Shown one piece after another: positions 19,302-26,862 of a stretch of DNA of 64,000 nt. The notes below the pieces were generated by a model. It worked only from the letters and a program-made list of their open reading frames with translations. It had not been told where the DNA came from and ran no database searches. Source of the DNA: Prescottella agglutinans (GTDB lineage: Bacteria > Actinomycetota > Actinomycetes > Mycobacteriales > Mycobacteriaceae); assembly GCF_004011865.1 (NCBI RefSeq), contig NZ_RKLP01000014.1, positions 78,448 to 142,447 of the forward strand, in the 5' to 3' direction. The first letter of the stretch is position 1; each line of letters opens with the position of its first letter. The position numbers and the translations under genes are program-made.

Positions 19302-20849
19302 ATGCCCCAGCGCCGTCACACAGCCGATCACAGCCGAATGTCCCGCCGAAGGTTCATGCTGCTCACCGGCGGGCTCGGCGCCGCCGCCCTCGCCGGGGCC
19401 TGCAGCAACACCGCCGGCTCCCCCACCCCGATCGCCCCGTCCGCCGCCGCCGTCGGATCCGTCGAGCAGTCACGCCGAACCGCGAACGCGAGGACCGTCA
19501 CCGCCGCACTGCGCGCACGGACCACCACCGTCGATCTCGGCGGCGTCGCCGTCGACACGTGGGCGTACGACGGCCGCGTTCCCGGCCCCGAACTGCGTGT
19601 CACCGCGGGCGACGTCCTGCGCGTGGACTTCACCAACGAGCTCCCGCAGGAGTCGACCGTGCACTGGCACGGCCTCGCCCTGCGAAACGACATGGACGGT
19701 GTCCCCGAACTGACGCAGCCACCGGTCGCGCCGGGATCGACCTTCACGTACGAGTTCACCGTCCCCGACGCCGGCACCCACTGGTTCCACCCGCACGTCG
19801 GCGTCCAACTCGACCGCGGCCTGTATGCGCCACTGATCGTCGAGAACCCCTCGGACGGCGACGACTACGACCTCGAAGCCGTCCTCGTCCTGGACGACTG
19901 GCTCGACGGCGTCGCCGGAACACCCGACGAGCAACTCGAGACGCTTCGCCGCGACGGAATGCCTGGCATGGGCGGGATGGACCACGGTTCGATGCCCGGG
20001 ATGGGCGGCATGTCCGGCATGGCGATGACCGTCGACCCCGCGAACCCGCTGGGCTCGGACACCGGCGATGTCGCGTACCCGTACTACCTCGTCAACGGCC
20101 GGACCGCCCGCGACCCGGTCACCGTCACGGGCCGCCCGGGGCAGCGCATCCGCCTCCGCATCGTGAACGCGGCCGCCGACACCGCGTTCCGCTTCGCGGT
20201 GGGCGGGCACCGGATGACCGTCACCCACAGCGACGGCTACGTCGTAGAACCCCTCGACACGCAGTCGCTGCTGATCGGGATGGGCGAGCGCTTCGACGTC
20301 GTGGTGACGCTGGGCGACGGCGTGTTTCCCGTCGTCGCGGCCGCCGAGGGCAAGGACGGTCAGGGCCTCGCGATCCTGCGGACGAGCGGCGGCCCCGCCC
20401 CGTCTCCGGACGCGCGGCCCGCGGAACTGGCCGCACACCCCACCACCGGGGCACAGCTCCGCGCTCCCCGCGACGTCCGGCTGGCAGGCCGTGAGCCCGA
20501 CCGCGTGCACGACGTCGTCCTCGGGATGGGCATGTCGGGCTACCGCTGGACGATCAACGGCGACACATACGGCGAGCACACTCCGCTCGAAATCTCCGAG
20601 GGAGAGCGGGTGCGCCTGCGATTCGTGAACCGCACCATGATGTTCCACCCGATGCACGTGCACGGCCACACCTTCCAGGTGGTCGACCGGAGCGGCGCCG
20701 GCGCCCGCAAGGACACCTCGCTCGTCCTGCCCGGCAACACCGTCGAGGTCGATCTCGACGCGAACAACCCCGGCCAGTGGATGGTGCACTGCCACAACCT
20801 CTATCACGGCGAGGGCGGGATGATGACCGTCCTCTCCTACGTCGACTGA
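19302..20849 (+). CDS. multicopper oxidase, Tat-exported lipoprotein
   Basis: A 515-residue three-cupredoxin oxidase. The N-terminus carries a twin-arginine motif (SRRRFM, residues 14-19) and a lipobox ending at Cys34 (LAGAC), so it is likely exported folded and lipid-anchored. The copper-ligand motifs are all present: HWHGLALRND at about 121, HWFHPH at 160-165, HPMHVHGH at 449-456 and HCHNLYHGEGGMM near 496. A Met-rich, Gly-rich segment lies at about 220-242, a feature of copper-tolerance (CueO-like) oxidases. This suggests cuprous oxidase activity. It follows blaI/M56 and has a BlaI-type box in its promoter. Confidence 0.95.
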   Translation: MPQRRHTADHSRMSRRRFMLLTGGLGAAALAGACSNTAGSPTPIAPSAAAVGSVEQSRRTANARTVTAALRARTTTVDLGGVAVDTWAYDGRVPGPELRVTAGDVLRVDFTNELPQESTVHWHGLALRNDMDGVPELTQPPVAPGSTFTYEFTVPDAGTHWFHPHVGVQLDRGLYAPLIVENPSDGDDYDLEAVLVLDDWLDGVAGTPDEQLETLRRDGMPGMGGMDHGSMPGMGGMSGMAMTVDPANPLGSDTGDVAYPYYLVNGRTARDPVTVTGRPGQRIRLRIVNAAADTAFRFAVGGHRMTVTHSDGYVVEPLDTQSLLIGMGERFDVVVTLGDGVFPVVAAAEGKDGQGLAILRTSGGPAPSPDARPAELAAHPTTGAQLRAPRDVRLAGREPDRVHDVVLGMGMSGYRWTINGDTYGEHTPLEISEGERVRLRFVNRTMMFHPMHVHGHTFQVVDRSGAGARKDTSLVLPGNTVEVDLDANNPGQWMVHCHNLYHGEGGMMTVLSYVD

Positions 20850-20876
20850 CGCACGCCCTCGAGGACGAGAGAACCG

Positions 20877-21710
20877 ATGACCCGATTCCGAAGTGTCGCA
20901 CTGCCCCTCATCGCCGCCGCCGCACTGGTGACCGGCGGATGCACCACCGCCGCCGAGACGGACGCCGACGCCCCGACGCCGGTGATCGACCCGCGCCGCG
21001 CGACGATTCCGCTCAGCCCCGAACTGGACCATCTGCACGGGTTGCACGTCGATACCGACGGAACGGTCCTCGCCGGCACTCATTCCGGCCTCCTCGCCCT
21101 CGCACCGTCCGGGAACACGACGCGCATCGGCACCTCCGACGATGACCTCATGGGGCTCACCGGCGTCCCGGGCACCGACACGTTGTTCTCCTCCGGTCAT
21201 CCCGGGCCGTCGAGCGGCGCACCCGACCCGCTGGGACTCGCGCGCAGTTCCGACGGCGGCGTGACGTGGGAGTCGCGCTCACTCGTCGGTGAGGTCGACT
21301 TCCACGCCCTCGCGACCGACGGCGCGATCCTGGTCGGATTCGACACGTCGTCGGGCCTACTGGTGTCCGCGGACGACGGCGCCACCTGGGCCCCTGGGGC
21401 GGCCATCGACGCATCGGCACTGGCCGTCAACGACTCCGGGGTGTGGGCGGCCACTCCGGACGGTCTACTGCTCAGCACCGACGGGGCCCGGACGTTCACG
21501 CCGGTTCCGGGCGCCCCGCCGGTCGGACTGATCGCCGCCGGCCGCGACGGGGCGCTGTGGAGCATCGACGACGACGGCAATGCGTGGCGCAGCCGGGACG
21601 GCCGGGCGTGGGAGGAGTTCACCCGCGTCGGCGACGTCGAGGCCCTGACCGCGCTCGACTACGACACCGCGTACGCGGCGACCGCGCAGGAACTGCACAC
21701 CCTGCGCTGA
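20877..21710 (+). CDS. lipoprotein, BNR-repeat (F510_1955-like) family
   Basis: A 277-residue exported protein with a lipobox (VTGGC, Cys21). The rest is predicted to be a beta-propeller: several BNR/Asp-box-like repeats occur, such as SSDGGVTW, SADDGATW and STDGARTF. The N-terminal segment LDHLHGLHVD fits the F510_1955 glycosylhydrolase-like family. The enzymatic role is unproven. It starts 27 bp after the multicopper oxidase stop, with no promoter between, so they probably form one operon and may work together at the cell surface. Confidence 0.8.
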   Translation: MTRFRSVALPLIAAAALVTGGCTTAAETDADAPTPVIDPRRATIPLSPELDHLHGLHVDTDGTVLAGTHSGLLALAPSGNTTRIGTSDDDLMGLTGVPGTDTLFSSGHPGPSSGAPDPLGLARSSDGGVTWESRSLVGEVDFHALATDGAILVGFDTSSGLLVSADDGATWAPGAAIDASALAVNDSGVWAATPDGLLLSTDGARTFTPVPGAPPVGLIAAGRDGALWSIDDDGNAWRSRDGRAWEEFTRVGDVEALTALDYDTAYAATAQELHTLR

Positions 21711-21746
21711 CCGATGGCCGCCTGCACGCTTCTCCGCCATACCAAG

Positions 21747-21763
21747 ATTGATCTATGGTCAAT
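21747..21763. promoter_or_regulatory. candidate LysR box upstream of the EthD-like gene
   Basis: TTGATCTATGGTCAA (21748-21762) is an interrupted dyad with the T-N11-A pattern of LysR regulators, framed by A and T (21747-21763). A near-identical dyad, TTGATTCATGATCAA, lies at 24609-24623, upstream of the LysR gene. Further dyads CGTGATCACG (21781-21790) and CTATGA-N12-TCATAG (21816-21839) are in the same AT-rich stretch. Confidence 0.55.
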
Positions 21764-21855
21764 CCAGAATGCCAAAATATCGTGATCACGCCCCATTTTC
21801 GTGTCATTTTCCGACCTATGATTTGAGCATCAGTCATAGCGGGAGGGCGTTTCAG

Positions 21856-22401
21856 ATGATCTACACCGTTGAGTGCAGCTTTGCCGAGCCGACACGAGAG
21901 GACGAGTGGAACGAGTACTACTCCGACCGCAAGCTGCCGGCGCTCATCTCCGTCACGGGGTTCCACACGTCGCAGCGGTTCAAGGCGATCAGCACCGGAT
22001 GTCCGGTCTACCTTGCCCTTCACACCATCGACGGCCTCGAGCTACTGAACGGGGACGAGTACAGGGAGAAGGGCGGGGGAAGCTTCGCTCGCTGGCAGCC
22101 CGACATCACCGACTGGCACCGCAACCTCTACGCCGGACTCGATCGCGCACCCGACGTGGCCGCAGGCGAGTACCTGGTACTGAGCTCGACCGGTCCGGAG
22201 GCTCTGACACAGCTCGGACTCGCACCGCATGTCATGCGTGCCGTCGCGATGGAGAAGAACCCGGAACAGCGCTGGCTGGCCACGACGGCAGGCACTGATC
22301 TCCCGCTCCTCGCAAGCCTGCCGAAGGATGTCTACGTCTACGTGGCGCTGACTCCCCAGCTCAGGAACGCATCGTCACTGGCGGCATCCGAGACGAGGTA
22401 G
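21856..22401 (+). CDS. EthD/dimeric alpha-beta-barrel-like protein, function unknown
   Basis: A 181-residue cytoplasmic protein with no signal peptide. The N-terminus has a ferredoxin-like alpha+beta barrel look (MIYTVECSFAEP, then EWNEYYSDRKLPALISVTGFHTSQRF), which is the pattern of EthD-type small catabolic proteins. No enzymatic motif is clear. ATG 21856 follows GGGAGGG. It is the first gene of a three-gene rightward operon with a tautomerase and a metallo-hydrolase, so a catabolic role is inferred. The cluster has lower GC than its neighbours. Confidence 0.6.
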   Translation: MIYTVECSFAEPTREDEWNEYYSDRKLPALISVTGFHTSQRFKAISTGCPVYLALHTIDGLELLNGDEYREKGGGSFARWQPDITDWHRNLYAGLDRAPDVAAGEYLVLSSTGPEALTQLGLAPHVMRAVAMEKNPEQRWLATTAGTDLPLLASLPKDVYVYVALTPQLRNASSLAASETR

Positions 22402-22407
22402 TACGGC

Positions 22408-22734
22408 ATGCCGAATCTGACGCTGTATATCGACTCGGGAACGATGCCGTCGGACGAGATACTGGAAAGGCTCACCGAACAGTGCACCGAGCTGTGCACG
22501 GACACGTTGCAGGCCGATCTCGAGAACGTGCACATCACCTACCTCCCCGCGCGACAAGGCCGAGGTCACCCGGTGTTCGCGGAAATCTTGTTCCGCGAGG
22601 AGCTGTTTCGTCCGCCCGCGGTCATGGACCGCTTCATGCAACAGATCGACGACGCGATCAAGGACACCGCGGGCCTGACCGCCCGCATCCGCTGCTTCAG
22701 CTTCGCGAAGCAGCACATTCACGCACGCAACTAG
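22408..22734 (+). CDS. tautomerase superfamily protein
   Basis: A 108-residue protein beginning MPNLTLYID. After removal of Met, Pro1 would be the catalytic base, as in 4-oxalocrotonate tautomerase and its relatives (CHMI, cis-CaaD). The length and the C-terminal KQHIHARN tail recall 5-carboxymethyl-2-hydroxymuconate isomerase. The exact reaction is unknown. It starts 6 bp after the preceding gene and probably lies in the same operon. Confidence 0.7.
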   Translation: MPNLTLYIDSGTMPSDEILERLTEQCTELCTDTLQADLENVHITYLPARQGRGHPVFAEILFREELFRPPAVMDRFMQQIDDAIKDTAGLTARIRCFSFAKQHIHARN

Positions 22735-22755
22735 CGAAACTGAGTGAGGCTGAAC

Positions 22756-23595
22756 ATGACAGGAATTCCATCTCCCATCAAGAGGATCGGCGACTACACC
22801 GTCACCGCCATCAGCGACGGGTACCTCCCGGCGAGCCTGGACCTTCTCCTGAACGTCGACCACCACGAGGCGTCCGAGTTGCAGCAGCGAGGCGGGCTGA
22901 ACGATCAGTCGCCCATGCATATCAACAGCTATCTGGTGCGTGGCACCGGTCACTCCGTCCTGGTGGACGCCGGGGCGGGCGGCATCAAGCACTGGGGTGG
23001 TCATTTGACGGCCGGATTGCCGCTGGCAGGGGTACGGCCGTCAGACATCGACACGATTCTTCTCACGCATGCACACCCCGATCACGTCGGTGGCCTCCTC
23101 GACGGGTCGGGACACGTCGTCTTCCCCAACGCGGAACTGCTGATTCACCAGCGCGAGGTTGCCTTCTGGCAGGACGACGGAAACCTTGCACGCGCGAACG
23201 AACGCGCGCGCGGCAACTTCCGGATCGCCCGCCGGGCCCTCGACGCCTATGCCGACAGGCTGCGCACATTCGAGGAAGGTGAGGTCTTGCCCGGCATTTC
23301 AGCCGCTCCGCTTCCCGGCCACACGGATGGGCACACGGGCTATCTCGTCAACTCCGAAGATCAGGGTGTGTTCTTCTGGGGCGACACTGTTCACTTCCCG
23401 GCCGTCCAGGTAGCCCGGCCCGATGCATCGGTCACGCTGGACAACGATCCGGTCCGTGCCGCCGATACACGCTCCCAGGTGCTCGAGATCGTCAGCACCG
23501 AGCACCTGCTCGTCGCCGGCCCGCATCTGAACGATCGGGGATTCGCCCGGGTCGAGCGGTCGACCACCGGCTACTCGATCACGAACGAGGGCTGA
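22756..23595 (+). CDS. metallo-beta-lactamase-fold hydrolase
   Basis: A 279-residue MBL-fold enzyme. The metal-binding motif HAHPDH is at about 105-110. Further ligands are in LPGHTDGHTGYLV and FWGDTVHFPA, and a late LLVAGPHL supplies His. It belongs to the large family that includes lactonases and other ester hydrolases. ATG 22756 has a GAGG ribosome site 6 bases upstream; the frame also has an earlier GTG at 22744. It ends convergently with lysR, overlapping it by 25 bp. Substrate unknown; context suggests hydrolysis of a lactone or ester in the same pathway as the tautomerase. Confidence 0.85.
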   Translation: MTGIPSPIKRIGDYTVTAISDGYLPASLDLLLNVDHHEASELQQRGGLNDQSPMHINSYLVRGTGHSVLVDAGAGGIKHWGGHLTAGLPLAGVRPSDIDTILLTHAHPDHVGGLLDGSGHVVFPNAELLIHQREVAFWQDDGNLARANERARGNFRIARRALDAYADRLRTFEEGEVLPGISAAPLPGHTDGHTGYLVNSEDQGVFFWGDTVHFPAVQVARPDASVTLDNDPVRAADTRSQVLEIVSTEHLLVAGPHLNDRGFARVERSTTGYSITNEG

Positions 23596-24515
23596 GTGGC
23601 TGCGGCTTCCGACGCAGCGAGCGACGAATCCGGCTCGGCTTGTTCCACCATCCAGTCCGAGAACTCGTCGAGTAGCTCGGTGCGGGAGCTCCGCGAGTTG
23701 GTGACGAGGATGAAGTCCTTGCCCACCTGCTGTCCGGGGGGCCCGACTGAAACGAGTGTCCCGGTTCGAATTTCGTCGGCGACGTACAGATAGGGGACGA
23801 GCGCCACACCGAGACCGGCCAGCGCCGCCTCGATCAGCATCGAGAACTGCTCGAAGCGGCTCCCCGCCGTCGCGTCCTGAAGATCGATCCCGAACTCGCG
23901 CGAGTAGTCGCGCCAGCTCTCGGGTGTCGCGGTCTTGTGCAGCAACGGCAGTCGCTGCAACACCGCGGAATCTGCGCTGTCGCCCCGCAGCACGGCAGGG
24001 CGGCACACCGGGACCAGGGAGCTTCGGAACAAGTGTCGCGATTCGGCTCCTGCCCACGCGGGATGGGCGAATGTGATCGCGGCATCGAAAACGCTGCCGT
24101 TCAGCACAAACGGATCGTTTCGTGTGCTGAGATTCACGACCACGTCCGGATGTTCCTGCAAGAACAACGGAAGTCGCGGTATCAGCCATCTGACGGCGAA
24201 GGTCCCGATCGACGCGAGCTCGAGCACGCGCTGCTGCGGGGGTGTCGTCATCACCTGAAACGTCGACTGCTCCAACGACACGAGCAACCGCCCCAGCTCT
24301 TGGGCGTAGCGCTCCCCGTGCGCCGTCAGCTCGACGCGGTTACCGCCTCGAAGGAACAGCGACACCCCCAGGAACGCCTCCAGCCGCGCAACCTGGCGGC
24401 TGATCGCCCCGTCGGTGACGACCAACTCCTGGGCGGCCAGCGAAAAGCTGCCGTGGCGTGCCGCAGCCTCGAAGGCCAACAACGTCGAGGTGCTGGGGAT
24501 CTGTCTAGCCGGCAC
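23571..24515 (-). CDS. LysR family transcriptional regulator (GcvA-like)
   Basis: A 314-residue LysR protein. The N-terminal helix-turn-helix lies in the segment LLAFEAAARHGSFSLAAQELVVTDGAISRQV. The effector domain follows, with an RLP motif and typical LysR spacing. Start GTG 24515 has GAGGAGG five bases upstream; the reading frame is open further upstream. Its own upstream region has an LTTR-type dyad (24607-24625), and the catabolic operon upstream start carries a matching dyad, so it probably controls both. The effector is unknown. Confidence 0.9.
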   Translation of the reverse strand: MPARQIPSTSTLLAFEAAARHGSFSLAAQELVVTDGAISRQVARLEAFLGVSLFLRGGNRVELTAHGERYAQELGRLLVSLEQSTFQVMTTPPQQRVLELASIGTFAVRWLIPRLPLFLQEHPDVVVNLSTRNDPFVLNGSVFDAAITFAHPAWAGAESRHLFRSSLVPVCRPAVLRGDSADSAVLQRLPLLHKTATPESWRDYSREFGIDLQDATAGSRFEQFSMLIEAALAGLGVALVPYLYVADEIRTGTLVSVGPPGQQVGKDFILVTNSRSSRTELLDEFSDWMVEQAEPDSSLAASEAAATQPSFVIE

Positions 24516-24606
24516 AGGCACCCTCCTCGAGGCTCGACCTATCGTAAACAAGGGTTTCTCAACCGCCCGGTGACAAAGGATGTTTCAGAGGCGCTGGGTC
24601 ATCTCG

Positions 24607-24625
24607 CCTTGATTCATGATCAAGG
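24607..24625. promoter_or_regulatory. candidate LysR operator upstream of lysR
   Basis: CCTTGATTCATGATCAAGG is an inverted repeat with perfect 7-bp arms and a 5-bp centre, about 90 bp upstream of the lysR start. The inner TTGATTCATGATCAA closely matches the dyad at 21748-21762. Confidence 0.55.
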
Positions 24626-24652
24626 TGGACGACCGACGGAGCGCAGTCGCCG

Positions 24653-25210
24653 CTACCGCGCCGCGATCCCGTCGATGATCGACTGGACCACGGCGCCGTA
24701 GCGCCGGACCAGGTCGTCGGTGTCGATCGTCTCCGGCGGCAGGAGTCCGACGGTCCGGATGCCGCTGGCGAGACCGAGAAGGACGGCGACGACCATCTGC
24801 GTGGGCAGCTTGTCGGCGGTCGTGTCGCCGATCTTCCCGGAGATGCCGCGGATGTACCGTTCCCGCGCGTCGGCCTGCGCCGCGTCCCGGTCGGGTGCCT
24901 CGTGGATCAGCAGCGGCATCATCACCCATGGTTCGGACTCGTCGGCGTCACGCCGCTCGACGATGTTGCGCACCAGGCGGTAGCCCGGCGCCTCGTCCTC
25001 GCAGACGTGCGGGTCGTCGGCCGCCGACGGCAGGGTCGGTGCCGCCGCCTTGTACAACTCGGCCTTGCTCCCCATCATCTTCATCACCATGGCCGGTGAG
25101 TAGCCGGCCAGTTCGGCGACGTCCTTGATCGTCGTCGCCGTGTAGCCGCGCTCGGCGAACAGCCGCCGAGCGGCGTCGATGATGTTGTCCCGCGTGGACT
25201 TTCCACTCAC
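24653..25210 (-). CDS. TetR family regulator
   Basis: A 185-residue repressor. The helix-turn-helix is in the N-terminal region: RDNIIDAARRLFAERGYTA, then IKDVAELAGYSPAMVMKMMGSKAELY. The HTH helix AGYSPAMVMKMM resembles TetR proteins that control MFS exporters. The GTG start at 25210 was chosen; GTG 25219 is a possible alternative. It lies 14 bp after the MFS gene in the same direction, so the two form an operon, and a large dyad precedes the exporter gene. Confidence 0.87.
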   Translation of the reverse strand: MSGKSTRDNIIDAARRLFAERGYTATTIKDVAELAGYSPAMVMKMMGSKAELYKAAAPTLPSAADDPHVCEDEAPGYRLVRNIVERRDADESEPWVMMPLLIHEAPDRDAAQADARERYIRGISGKIGDTTADKLPTQMVVAVLLGLASGIRTVGLLPPETIDTDDLVRRYGAVVQSIIDGIAAR

Positions 25211-25224
25211 TACGCCCACCCTAG

Positions 25225-26709
25225 TCACGACGCGGTTTCGACCCGGGCCTCGGCCGCCGCCTCGACCACCGTCGAGACCGGCACGGTCCGCGGCATCCGC
25301 GGGATGAACCACGCGACCGCGGCCGCGAGCAGGGCCATCCCGCAGGCGACGGCGAACACGGTCCGGAACGCGTCGAGCGTCGGCAGGTGCACGCCCGCGA
25401 CGTCCATCGTCATCGCGGTCAGCAGGGCGGTCACCACGGCGCTGGACGTCGAGGTACCGATCGACCGCAGCAGCGAGTTGAGGCCGTTCGAGGCGGCGGT
25501 CTCGGTGATCGGCACCGACTGCATGATCAGGATCGGCATCGCCGAGTAGGTGATCGCGGTTCCGATGTTGACCACCATCGCGCCCAGGATGATGAGCGCA
25601 ACCGACCCGTTGAAGGTGAACCGGATGACGTAGGCCGCCGCGAGGACGAGCGCGCCGGTGATGAGCGTGGTGCGCGCACCGAATCGGGTGGTGATCTTCG
25701 CGGACAGCGGCGAGAAGACCACCATCGACATGCCCGCCGGCACCATGCACAGACCCGCGGTGAGCACGCTGAGTCCGAAGCCGTAGCCGGTGGCCTCGGG
25801 CATCTGCAACTGCTGCGTGGTCGCGAGCATGTTCGCGAACATCGCGAACCCGACGATCATGGAGGCGATGTTCGTGAGCAGAACCGGGCGCCGCGCCGAC
25901 GTGCGCAGGTTCACCATCGGGTCGGTGACCCGCAACTGGTACGGAACCCAGATCGCGAGCACGATCACCGCGAGCGCGAAGCAGCCCAGGGTGCGACCGC
26001 TGCTCCAGCCCCACGCACCGCCCTTGGAGATTCCGAGGAGCAGGCCCGTGAGCGCCACCGACAGGATGACCGCGCCGAGGATGTCGAACCGCCCCGGCGA
26101 GCGGACCTTCGACTCCGGCACCACGAACGCGACCGCGGCGAGCATCACGGCACCCGCCGCCGCGGAGATCCAGAAGATCGCATGCCAGCCCAGGTGCGGA
26201 TAGATCACGCCGGCCAGCGGCAGCCCCAGGGCGCTGCCCATGCCGAGCGTCGCGCTCATCAGCGCGGTGGCCGCCGGCACCTTCTCCCGCGGCAGTTCGT
26301 CCCGCAGGATGCCGATCCCGACCGCGATCAGCGACGACGCGAACCCTTGCATGCCGCGGCCGATGAGCACCGTCACGAACGTGCCACCGATCGCGGCGAG
26401 CAGCGAACCGCTGACCATCACCGACATCGCCACGAGCATCATCCGCTTCTTGCCGACCATGTCGGCCAGGCGCGAGACGATCGGGGTGGCCACCGCCGCG
26501 GTGAGCAGCGTGATCGTGACCAGCCAGAACGCGTTGTCGGCACTGACACCGAGGATGTGACGCAGATCCGGGAGCAGCGGGACCACGAGCGTCTGCTGCA
26601 GCGAGACGAGCGTGCCGCACAGGCACAGCACCGCGGTCATCAGGGCGCTGGAGCGACGCGGCCGCGCCTGCTCCAGCGGAAGCGCGGTGGTGGTGGGTCG
26701 TGCTGCCAA
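25225..26709 (-). CDS. MFS transporter, DHA2-like drug exporter
   Basis: A 494-residue major-facilitator permease with about 14 predicted membrane segments. The N-terminal MFS motif A appears as RLADMVGKKRMMLV, and VSLQQTLVVPLLPDL matches helix 1 of the DHA2 family. The likely start is TTG 26709, with GGAG eight bases upstream; no ATG/GTG lies between the operator and this codon. It is the first gene of an operon with the TetR gene, and its promoter has a 44-bp interrupted dyad. It probably exports a toxic compound by proton antiport; substrate unknown. Confidence 0.88.
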   Translation of the reverse strand: MAARPTTTALPLEQARPRRSSALMTAVLCLCGTLVSLQQTLVVPLLPDLRHILGVSADNAFWLVTITLLTAAVATPIVSRLADMVGKKRMMLVAMSVMVSGSLLAAIGGTFVTVLIGRGMQGFASSLIAVGIGILRDELPREKVPAATALMSATLGMGSALGLPLAGVIYPHLGWHAIFWISAAAGAVMLAAVAFVVPESKVRSPGRFDILGAVILSVALTGLLLGISKGGAWGWSSGRTLGCFALAVIVLAIWVPYQLRVTDPMVNLRTSARRPVLLTNIASMIVGFAMFANMLATTQQLQMPEATGYGFGLSVLTAGLCMVPAGMSMVVFSPLSAKITTRFGARTTLITGALVLAAAYVIRFTFNGSVALIILGAMVVNIGTAITYSAMPILIMQSVPITETAASNGLNSLLRSIGTSTSSAVVTALLTAMTMDVAGVHLPTLDAFRTVFAVACGMALLAAAVAWFIPRMPRTVPVSTVVEAAAEARVETAS

Positions 26710-26771
26710 TGGATCATCTCCGAACGTGCGGCCGCCGCCGGGGCCACTGGGTGGCGGCCTCGGGAACGACC

Positions 26772-26815
26772 ATGGTGAATGAGCGTTCACCACGCAGTGA
26801 ACACCCATTCACCAT
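26772..26815. promoter_or_regulatory. 44-bp dyad in MFS/TetR promoter
   Basis: The arm ATGGTGAATGAGCGTTCAC (26772-26790) and the inverted arm at 26797-26815 match at 17 of 19 positions across a 6-bp centre. Each arm itself contains GTGAA-N6-TTCAC. It lies about 60 bp upstream of the chosen start of the exporter gene, so two TetR dimers could bind. Confidence 0.65.
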
Positions 26816-26862
26816 GCGCGGGCAAATCGACGTCCCACTGCGAGGGAGATGCGCTCGGGTCG

